12,631 bases of DNA from Stramenopiles sp. TOSAG23-3 (taxonomy: Eukaryota > Sar): assembly GCA_900128585.1 (NCBI GenBank), contig LT642675.1, forward strand, positions 1 to 12,631, in the 5' to 3' direction. Shown here one piece after another: positions 6,250 to 12,631 of this stretch. The position numbers and the translations under genes are program-made. How positions within the stretch are numbered: position 1 is the stretch's first letter; every line of letters begins with the position of its first letter. The notes under the pieces are model-generated. The model was not told where the DNA came from. It searched no databases and saw nothing but the letters and a program-made list of their open reading frames with translations.

Positions 6250-7145
6250 ATTTTACGAATACTTTTTGGCTTTTTGAACAAGCTCAAGAGCTTGTAAATG
6301 TACCATATCGTCAGAAATTCGAAGAGTACGGTCCACAGGGCAAACACGTAGGTTATTGGATCGGAATCGTTCTGCATGTATCCTGTAAACACCCAAAAAA
6401 TGTAAAAATGCAAAATCCCAAGGTTTGCTGTAAGCGAGAGCAGTACTATTGATTCGGCCTGACAGCACTCCTTTAACTTCATTTTTAAAGGAACATCATG
6501 GGCGAATCTACGCTTAGAGCCACTACCGAACAGAATCTTCTTTTTTTGCCGTACTTGCGTTGAACTATTCTCCGCTTCGCTGTCACTAGAGTCAGAAGAA
6601 TCTACAGAATCACTATCGTCCCCGAACTCATGCTGATTTGATACTTTCACTTGTTTGTTGCATTCCTCAAAACAGCTATTGCATACCCTAACAGAGACTA
6701 GTTTGCCCCGTATGTCATGGGTTTGCAGCGAATGAAGGCTGCACTGTCCGCAGAAAATGTGGCCGCATTTGCGACAATGGTGTCGTCGATGTAATGTTGT
6801 AAAAACAATATCGCACGAAGGACATTTCTTTGTGGTCCAGTCAGCGTCCCATTCTCTGTCGCGCCTTAATATGATGTGAAAGTCCGTCTTATCATTCATT
6901 TCGCCACTTCCTTTTTTGACCACTGACGATGCATTTAAAGGGTTGGAAATGCTCATGCTCATTGGAGGATCAGTTGTTGGTTTTACCGCTGCCGTCATCT
7001 TCGCCCCTTGATAAGTTTGGGTCTTCTGCAGGGCAGGCATGTCTGCCGAACGCGCCTTGCTGTGCACGTCTTTTTTCTCGTTTACCTCTACGCCAGTGGC
7101 CTCAACATCGATTTCAACATCGCCGACTTCCCTCACCTGGTCCAT
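6216..7145 (-). CDS. FYVE zinc-finger protein with two C-terminal membrane segments
   Basis: The first ATG in frame is at 7145, giving 309 residues and a TGA stop; the frame is open upstream to about 7238 but has no ATG. The FYVE domain spans ~99-162: W-D-A-D (WxxD) at 99-102, zinc ligands C108/C111, C124/C127, C132/C135 and C155/C158, and the signature RRHHCRKCG (120-128). All eight ligands and the PI3P-binding basic motif are present, so binding to PI3P-rich endosomal or autophagic membrane is expected. An acidic Ser/Asp stretch follows (about 175-192), then a basic KKK/KRR region. Two hydrophobic segments at ~232-253 and ~265-285 look like a membrane hairpin, so this is a membrane-anchored FYVE protein, not a soluble one. 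Residues 300-309 and the stop are encoded by the 80-bp repeat shared with the Dispatched-like gene, so the original C-terminus may have been longer or different. It shares a divergent promoter region with the Dispatched-like gene. Confidence 0.88.
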   Translation of the reverse strand: MDQVREVGDVEIDVEATGVEVNEKKDVHSKARSADMPALQKTQTYQGAKMTAAVKPTTDPPMSMSISNPLNASSVVKKGSGEMNDKTDFHIILRRDREWDADWTTKKCPSCDIVFTTLHRRHHCRKCGHIFCGQCSLHSLQTHDIRGKLVSVRVCNSCFEECNKQVKVSNQHEFGDDSDSVDSSDSSDSEAENSSTQVRQKKKILFGSGSKRRFAHDVPLKMKLKECCQAESIVLLSLTANLGILHFYIFWVFTGYMQNDSDPITYVFALWTVLFEFLTIWYIYKLLSLFKKPKSIRKMRLVCFTYIFT

Positions 7146-8231
7146 TTTTCTATTTTGGCGTAACACAGAAGCCCACGGCTGCCTTTGTGTTTGCTGTAAA
7201 ATAAATCTACCAATCAACGAGTACGACAGGAGGAACACGTGCTGGAATAAAACAGGTTCGCTTATTATATAAATGAGATTTTCGCTTCCAATTACTCAAT
7301 ATCGGTATATAATATTCATTATCGTTGTATGTTTAGCGTTAGACCATAAAAACGTTCGTTCATCATTTTTTGTTTTGTTTTTGTTGTTGCTGGAATGATT
7401 ATGTGTAAGATATATACTTTTTTGTATTTATCTTATTATTCAAGTTCTTCTTTTTTTTCTCTATCTCTTTCTTTCCTTTCGCTCGTGTCAAATGTAATTA
7501 TTGTAGTCGTCTAGGAAGAATAATAATTATTCTCACAAAAAAAATACGAACTAACTGATGATATATTGTCGTCGTACTCTCCTCGTATTATTTATTTAAT
7601 ATTCTATAGAATAAAAGAGTATCATTGGCAATCATCTATTTTATTTCATTCTTCTAAAAAATAAAAGAAGAATGAAATATAAGTGATTTAAATAATAATA
7701 CAGATATATATCATAGCATAATAATATATAAATAAGTACATATATTCATAGTCTATATTATTATAGAGAAGAAGAAATGGAGTAAAATTTATTTATTATT
7801 TCATTAAAATTACTAATAGAGAAGAAGAGAAGATGAAGCAAGAATGGCACAGGAGGTGTGGTATGTACGTAAGGTGGTGTAGAATAATAGAGAGATATAA
7901 TGAAATATCACTTGTACACTTGTACATCATATAGAAGAAAACAACTTTTGTTTTTTAACGTTTTGTGACGGTTCCCCATAAATTAGGATGAACGAGAATG
8001 GAAGAAAATCGAGCGTCTTAGTCTCAGTTCAACAGCAGAGATATTTAAAATGTAACGAGTTCCTGGCAATCGTTGCGTCTTCGTTCTACTAAATCCCCCA
8101 GTGAAAACAACCCCTTCTTTTCTTAGAGATGCTTACTGTCATTCTTTACACTTCACACGAAGTGATTGACTAAGAATCAAGATCATCACTGACAAGTAAA
8201 ATTGAATTTCACTGTACATATTGCCGTTGGC
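7146..8231. other. Divergent promoter region between FYVE and Dispatched-like genes
   Basis: Both flanking genes are transcribed outward, so their promoters lie here. Nearest FYVE there is TTATATAA at 7265-7272, about 120 nt from its ATG, a possible TATA element. Nearest the transporter there is TATTTAAA at about 8042-8049. The centre is AT-rich with a pyrimidine tract (7444-7480), a purine tract (7765-7835), one TAGTCGTCTA copy (7504-7513) and a strong hairpin listed separately. A 14-codon upstream frame starts ATG at 8129 and stops TAA at 8171-8173, out of frame with the main gene, and contains a 6-bp stem (8149-8164); if transcribed it could lower translation. No gene is called. Confidence 0.5.
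7642..7679. other. Perfect 14-bp hairpin in the divergent promoter region
   Basis: TATTTCATTCTTCT (7642-7655) is exactly complementary to AGAAGAATGAAATA (7666-7679) around the 10-nt loop AAAAAATAAA. It is the longest perfect short-range inverted repeat I noticed in the spacers. Its role is unknown; it might be a cruciform, an RNA hairpin or the remnant of a small mobile element. Confidence 0.85.
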
Positions 8232-11200
8232 ATGTATAACCAAGGGCTGGAATTCTTCCTTGGGTTGCCCATTTTCCCCCATGTGACGGCTATCCTGACC
8301 GGCATTGCCATCCTCCTTATCTGGTCGTCGTGCATTTGCATCCGTCCATGCAAACGTTTGCGAAAGGGAAAGCAATGCTACGGTCCTTGCGATATTGCAA
8401 CCTTTTTGTCTACGAGATGCCCGTGCATAGTTATACTCTTCGGCATTGCAATGCCCTTGTATATCGGGTACCTTGGCATTTCTGCATCCAACTACACGGT
8501 CGTAGTCGATACCAACTTTGCGTCCTACCTTGAGAGCACGTCTTACTTGAAAAGCATAGAGGATTCGTATCAAAGTTTAGTAAACGAAAAATCAAAAACC
8601 ATCAAGGAAGAAGATGCTGGAAATGAAAGGCGACGGCTGGTTCCAGCGGAAGAAGAGGACGCTGCCCGGTCAACGTGGACGCTTTCTGTATTTTATCAAG
8701 TTCGTCCCTCCAGCTACAAGGCAAATCGGGGGATATTTTACAAGGAGGCGTTGGACGAAATCAAGTATGTAGAGAACGCAATAAAGAGGCACAAAAATTA
8801 CGGGAAGTACTGTTTTCGCGAAAAAGTACCAGGGAAAAAGGACCAGTTTGCAAGCAACTGCGCGCTCCCGACCACCCCTGTAAATATATTCTACAGCGAG
8901 CACGGGCACGAGGTGCGATATGATGGAAAAGGTCAGCTAAGAGCCTTATCCGCTTCCATACAAGTGTTGAAACAAATGGAAGTGCCCTTTTTTGTCGATG
9001 CAAAGACTTTCGTCGGAAACAACCCGTACAGCAACTACACCCGTTCTCGCTTTGTCGGCTTCGAGGATGTTTCTGGGTATGAGGACTTTTTGAAATCGTT
9101 GCACGACGACTTGCTGTCCAACATAAACGAAAGATTGCAAGATGTTACAGTGTCCTGGAGCGAAGGCGGGGTCTTGACCGCCTATGAAGTCAACTCTGCA
9201 TTGCTGCATGATAGCCGGTGGTCGATCGGCTCTCTGACGTTCGTCGCGATGTTTGTCCTCTTTCATTTGAAAAGCCCTTTTTTGTGCTTTTTCTGCATGC
9301 TGTCCATCCTATTGGCGTTTCCAGCAGCTTACGGGGTATTCTACATCGTCTTTGAGGTAAAGACGATGATGATTTTGAACTTTGTCAGCCTTTTTTTAAT
9401 AATGGGGATTGGGGCGGACGACGCCTTCATCTGTTTTGATACGTACCACCAGGCGCGAGCGCTAATGGGCCCAAATGCATCGATCGCCAAGCGTATGTCG
9501 TGGGCGCTCCGAGAGGCCAGCTCCGCCATGTTTATTACGACTTTTACAACAGCAGGGAGCTTTTTCTCGAACTGCATCTCCACAGTAAAGGTTGTTCGGG
9601 AGTTTGGCCTGTTCATGGGCTCAGTAGTCGTATTCAACTACATAAACATGCTGACTATATTTCCCGCAGCAATCGTTCTTCAGGAACTGTTTGTAGCAAA
9701 AATAACGTGCGCAAAACCGAAGCCAAAGAAAAAGTATCTCCTAGCCCACTCCTTCTCTGCGGCTGCAGAGAAAATGAAACGACAGAAACTTAGTGGTCTT
9801 CAACGCTTTAAATCCGCCGCAAAAACGGTGATAAACATGCAGCAGCTTGGGATATTGGCTCTCAAATCAAACCATAAAATAAATGTGGACGAGCTGGGCC
9901 TGGTCGAGCGATGCTGTTACAAGTGCTACAGCCCACTTTTGAGAAAGGCCCGTTTCGCCGTCCCGATTCTGCTTACAGCGGCCTCTGTGTTCATGGGACT
10001 GCTGGGGGCCGTGAATTTCCAACTTCACAATGGGCCACCAAAAGTGTTCCAAACGACGGAAAATTTGGGCCGTGTAGACGTCCTAGCAAGAACATCGTTT
10101 CATGGTCAAAGCCTGGGAGACAGTGGCGAGACCACTAAAGTATACTGGGGAGGAGCGTTAGGGGTGAAAGGCGGGAGCTGTCCCGTCACGACAAACACTT
10201 CCGTTACCCAAGGAATCGCGTGCTCTGGTAAGGGCACCTGCAACCTTTATGATTTCTCATGCGAGTGTGAACTTGATTTTGCTGACTATTACTGCTCGAA
10301 ACCATCGGTGCCCGGGACACCTTTCGCAAGACCACCAAGTTTATTTGTCGCCACGGACAGCACTGCGATTGTACAGGGAAAATTTGAATACGGAAATACG
10401 GGGGATGAAAGTCTATACTTCGAGTGGGGTTCGTTGGGCCCTTTGCCGAACTGGATCATCTCAGATATCTCCGTTTTGAAGTCGGGGACGATAGAGAAGT
10501 GCACTTACAATAAACAATTTAAGCACGTGTGTCTTCCTTCTGAGAAAGTCCTCTTTGTTTCTTTGCGGGCAAGCAACAAAGCCGTTGGGTGGAGCGATAC
10601 ACATACGATCCAATTCAAAACCAAACGCTCCAAAAGCGATGCCCGATGGGTCAATGTAACAAATGTAAATATAACTCTGAAAAAAACCGCTCCGCCGCCA
10701 CAACCTACTATCCCAACGCCGTATACGCCTACCGGCTTGTACGGAGGAACCGGGGATGGGCGAATAACCGTCCATTTTTCAAACGCGCAAACCCATCGCG
10801 ACAATATCAGGCGTGGTCAAACGTATGTATGTCAAACCCAACGGCTAAACGAAATCACTCAGTACCAGCATGCGTCTGATGATTACCCAATAGTTATCAC
10901 CAATCACATATACATCAATCACACCTTTCATGTTAAGTGTCGGGGCATTATGAAAGGTGTTCTGGGCGGATGGTCTTCCACGATCAGCGTCAAAGTTTTA
11001 CTGAGCAAGAACAATGCTGATTGTACTCTGAGCTCTCTGGTATCGTCCCCATGGCCGAGGAGCAATTCTCTTAACAGCACATTTGAAACAGTGAACGCAT
11101 CATCGTTCAGAATTTTTCTCAGTGCATGGTTCCCAAGCATAGCAATGAACATAACTGCATCTGTTTCCGGGGCATCGCTAGTAGTTGATGGGAAAACCTA

Positions 11201-12631
11201 CACGGGCTCTGGCGTATTCAAAGATGTAATTCATGGTTTACAAGAAACCGATTTATTGAGAGGTTCTAACTACATTTCTGGTTTGCACACTGAGACCGCT
11301 GAAGTGACTGTGGTGGCCCCTGCTGGTTTAAACAGGTCCACTTACTTTGTGCTCGTCCATCGTCTGGACGGTGTGTGTCCAATGGAGGAATTTGGGTGTG
11401 TCAACCCTTGGACGTGCGATCCATACCTGTGGGGGACTTGCTCTTGCTTTAGTGAATCATGCAAAAAGCAGCTGTGCAACGGGGACTGTTCAAACAACGG
11501 TGAATGTGACCCGTTTGAAGGGAAATGTGCATGCTACCAAAGTTACAAAGGCAAATACTGTCAAACTTTCATTCCGTACATAGTACCCCTGAAGCAGAGC
11601 ATAAAAATCACGCTCTTGTGGGGCGCTGCAAAGCTGCAGACAGAAAACAGTTTCAAAATGAACTCAAAATTCGACATTGCACAGAGCACTTCCATTCCGT
11701 ACATCATTGAGGTAATTGAACAAATAAAGGCAGACCCTGCCTTGTCAATTCGAAACAAGTCAAAACAAACTTGGATAGAGCAGTTTTACAATGGAAGCAT
11801 GACTGCTAGCGACATTGAGAATTCCCTTTCGAGAGTGTCGCGCCTTGAATCATATTTATACTATGTGAGCTTGGCTAATCCCGATGGCATAACTTGGATA
11901 GCAGTTGACGTTTATCTGAATGTATCGCGCCACACCCCTGCCTTTTTCATGTATGCCAGTCACTACTTGCCTTGGAAAGGCTTCGTCAGCAGAATCAACA
12001 AAAATAACCCTGAGCCCTTGGGGAAAGCAATTATGATTTCTAGCGCATGGACGGAGATGGATGTAACCATTGGTATAATTATCAGTACCATAGAATCATT
12101 TGTGACGTCAAATGCCATTTGCTTTTTCTCAGTATTGGTGTTCACCGGCGATGTGGCTTTGTCGGTTTTGACAATGCTGTCAATTCTCCTTATTGTCATT
12201 TGCTTACTTGGGACACTCCTCGGCCCAATTTTCAATTACACTTTCGGGGCCATTGAAGCAGTTGGTGTAACGGTGTTTGTTGGGATGTCTGTTGATTATG
12301 CGCTGCACATTGCCCATGGATACCACAGTGCTCACACGAAACGTCGATTTGACAAAGTCAGAGACACGCTTACGCACTTGGGAGTCTCCATCCTAGGAGG
12401 TGCCATCACGACCGGAGGAAGCGCCATATTTTTGCTTTTCTGTAAAATATACTTTTTCCTTCAGTTGGGCACCATGATGCTTCTAAATACTCTGTTGGCG
12501 CTTTGCTTCTCTATTGGCTGGTTATGCGCGATTCTTATGATTATCGGCCCAGAGACTAGTTTGTTTTACATATATTTTTACCTGAAGCTTCCGTGCCTGA
12601 TCTACACATGGTTGAAGGAGAGACTGTGCCG
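8232..12631 (+). CDS. Dispatched/Patched-type RND membrane transporter with EGF-like modules (3' end cut by window)
   Basis: One uninterrupted frame runs from ATG 8232 to the window edge, at least 1,466 residues without a stop. The in-frame region upstream is open to 8193 only. The order fits the family: two N-terminal hydrophobic segments (~14-37, ~64-85), a luminal loop with N-Y-T-V-V-V-D-T-N-F-A-S-Y-L-E-S just after the second, then a sterol-sensing-like membrane bundle (~329-493) holding GIGADD (392-397) and an SSxMFITTFTTAGSFF segment. A cytosolic basic linker follows, another segment at ~572-596, and a very large second luminal loop (~597-1270). That loop contains two cysteine-rich EGF-like modules (650-688; core 1082-1110 within a Cys-rich stretch from 1056). 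The last membrane bundle has GMSVDYALHIAH (1351-1362). The TM4-type Asp pair and TM10-type Asp are the ion-coupling residues of RND/Dispatched proteins. It probably exports or moves a lipid or lipid-linked ligand; the substrate is unknown. Confidence 0.92.
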   Translation, partial: MYNQGLEFFLGLPIFPHVTAILTGIAILLIWSSCICIRPCKRLRKGKQCYGPCDIATFLSTRCPCIVILFGIAMPLYIGYLGISASNYTVVVDTNFASYLESTSYLKSIEDSYQSLVNEKSKTIKEEDAGNERRRLVPAEEEDAARSTWTLSVFYQVRPSSYKANRGIFYKEALDEIKYVENAIKRHKNYGKYCFREKVPGKKDQFASNCALPTTPVNIFYSEHGHEVRYDGKGQLRALSASIQVLKQMEVPFFVDAKTFVGNNPYSNYTRSRFVGFEDVSGYEDFLKSLHDDLLSNINERLQDVTVSWSEGGVLTAYEVNSALLHDSRWSIGSLTFVAMFVLFHLKSPFLCFFCMLSILLAFPAAYGVFYIVFEVKTMMILNFVSLFLIMGIGADDAFICFDTYHQARALMGPNASIAKRMSWALREASSAMFITTFTTAGSFFSNCISTVKVVREFGLFMGSVVVFNYINMLTIFPAAIVLQELFVAKITCAKPKPKKKYLLAHSFSAAAEKMKRQKLSGLQRFKSAAKTVINMQQLGILALKSNHKINVDELGLVERCCYKCYSPLLRKARFAVPILLTAASVFMGLLGAVNFQLHNGPPKVFQTTENLGRVDVLARTSFHGQSLGDSGETTKVYWGGALGVKGGSCPVTTNTSVTQGIACSGKGTCNLYDFSCECELDFADYYCSKPSVPGTPFARPPSLFVATDSTAIVQGKFEYGNTGDESLYFEWGSLGPLPNWIISDISVLKSGTIEKCTYNKQFKHVCLPSEKVLFVSLRASNKAVGWSDTHTIQFKTKRSKSDARWVNVTNVNITLKKTAPPPQPTIPTPYTPTGLYGGTGDGRITVHFSNAQTHRDNIRRGQTYVCQTQRLNEITQYQHASDDYPIVITNHIYINHTFHVKCRGIMKGVLGGWSSTISVKVLLSKNNADCTLSSLVSSPWPRSNSLNSTFETVNASSFRIFLSAWFPSIAMNITASVSGASLVVDGKTYTGSGVFKDVIHGLQETDLLRGSNYISGLHTETAEVTVVAPAGLNRSTYFVLVHRLDGVCPMEEFGCVNPWTCDPYLWGTCSCFSESCKKQLCNGDCSNNGECDPFEGKCACYQSYKGKYCQTFIPYIVPLKQSIKITLLWGAAKLQTENSFKMNSKFDIAQSTSIPYIIEVIEQIKADPALSIRNKSKQTWIEQFYNGSMTASDIENSLSRVSRLESYLYYVSLANPDGITWIAVDVYLNVSRHTPAFFMYASHYLPWKGFVSRINKNNPEPLGKAIMISSAWTEMDVTIGIIISTIESFVTSNAICFFSVLVFTGDVALSVLTMLSILLIVICLLGTLLGPIFNYTFGAIEAVGVTVFVGMSVDYALHIAHGYHSAHTKRRFDKVRDTLTHLGVSILGGAITTGGSAIFLLFCKIYFFLQLGTMMLLNTLLALCFSIGWLCAILMIIGPETSLFYIYFYLKLPCLIYTWLKERLC
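12552..12631 (+). repeat. 80-bp exact inverted repeat, copy 2, running off the window
   Basis: This stretch encodes ETSLFYIYFYLKLPCLIY... at the end of the Dispatched-like frame and is identical to 6249-6170 on the opposite strand. The match reaches the last base of the window, so its true length is unknown and at least 80 bp. Confidence 0.98.

Noticed and set aside
7146-7238. 31-residue N-terminal extension of the FYVE protein
   Set aside because: It would need a GTG start; the first in-frame ATG is at 7145.
7905-7930. Tandem CTTGTACA as a regulatory element
   Set aside because: Only two 8-bp units in AT-rich DNA, with no further copies noticed.
8139-8573. 144-codon minus-strand frame and similar minus-strand frames to 9637
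   Set aside because: They are antisense to the large plus-strand Dispatched-like frame, which has clear membrane segments and family motifs.
11571-11703. Repeated ATTCCGTACAT in the Dispatched-like gene (11571 and 11693)
   Set aside because: It is only about 11 bases encoding IPYI twice in unrelated contexts; likely coincidence.

Overview
The window looks like nuclear DNA of a microbial eukaryote (protist). Evidence: widely spaced single genes with long AT-rich spacers full of GAA/TTC and TAA/ATT microsatellite tracts, AATAAA-like signals after some stops, and eukaryotic protein types (FYVE, EF-hand with a possible prenyl tail, H1-like basic tail, Dispatched-type transporter). All frames use TAG, TAA and TGA as stops, so the standard code fits. 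Every gene reads through without a visible intron. The sequence alone does not let me name a lineage; no rRNA, tRNA, CRISPR, transposase or viral gene was found.

Layout. 1-557: purine-rich GAA tract and AT-rich spacer. Four genes follow on the minus strand: an EF-hand protein (1223-558), a divergent sirtuin with an extra N-terminal Cys cluster (3299-2034), a RAMA-domain protein with a long lysine-rich histone-H1-like tail (5041-3980), and a FYVE zinc-finger protein with two C-terminal membrane segments (7145-6216). After a ~1.1 kb AT-rich divergent promoter region, one very large plus-strand frame (8232 to the window end, no stop reached) encodes at least 1,466 residues of a Dispatched/Patched-type RND transporter with two EGF-like modules in its second luminal loop.

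The most striking structural signal joins two of these genes. The last 80 bases of the window (12552-12631), in the Dispatched-like C-terminus, recur exactly in inverse orientation at 6249-6170, where they form the 3' end of the FYVE gene. Past 6170 the minus-strand frame stays open to a stop at 5920 and encodes an acidic tail, probably that of the Dispatched-like protein. So a Dispatched 3' end was either duplicated in inverted orientation onto the FYVE gene, or the window ends at an assembly break inside a repeat.

Functional themes. The sirtuin and RAMA/H1-like genes are neighbours and both suggest chromatin work; RAMA domains are linked to modified-adenine DNA recognition, which makes the RAMA protein the most interesting biological candidate. 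The FYVE-membrane protein and the Dispatched-like transporter are divergently arranged and both suggest endomembrane/sterol-lipid functions. These links are inference from position and domain content.
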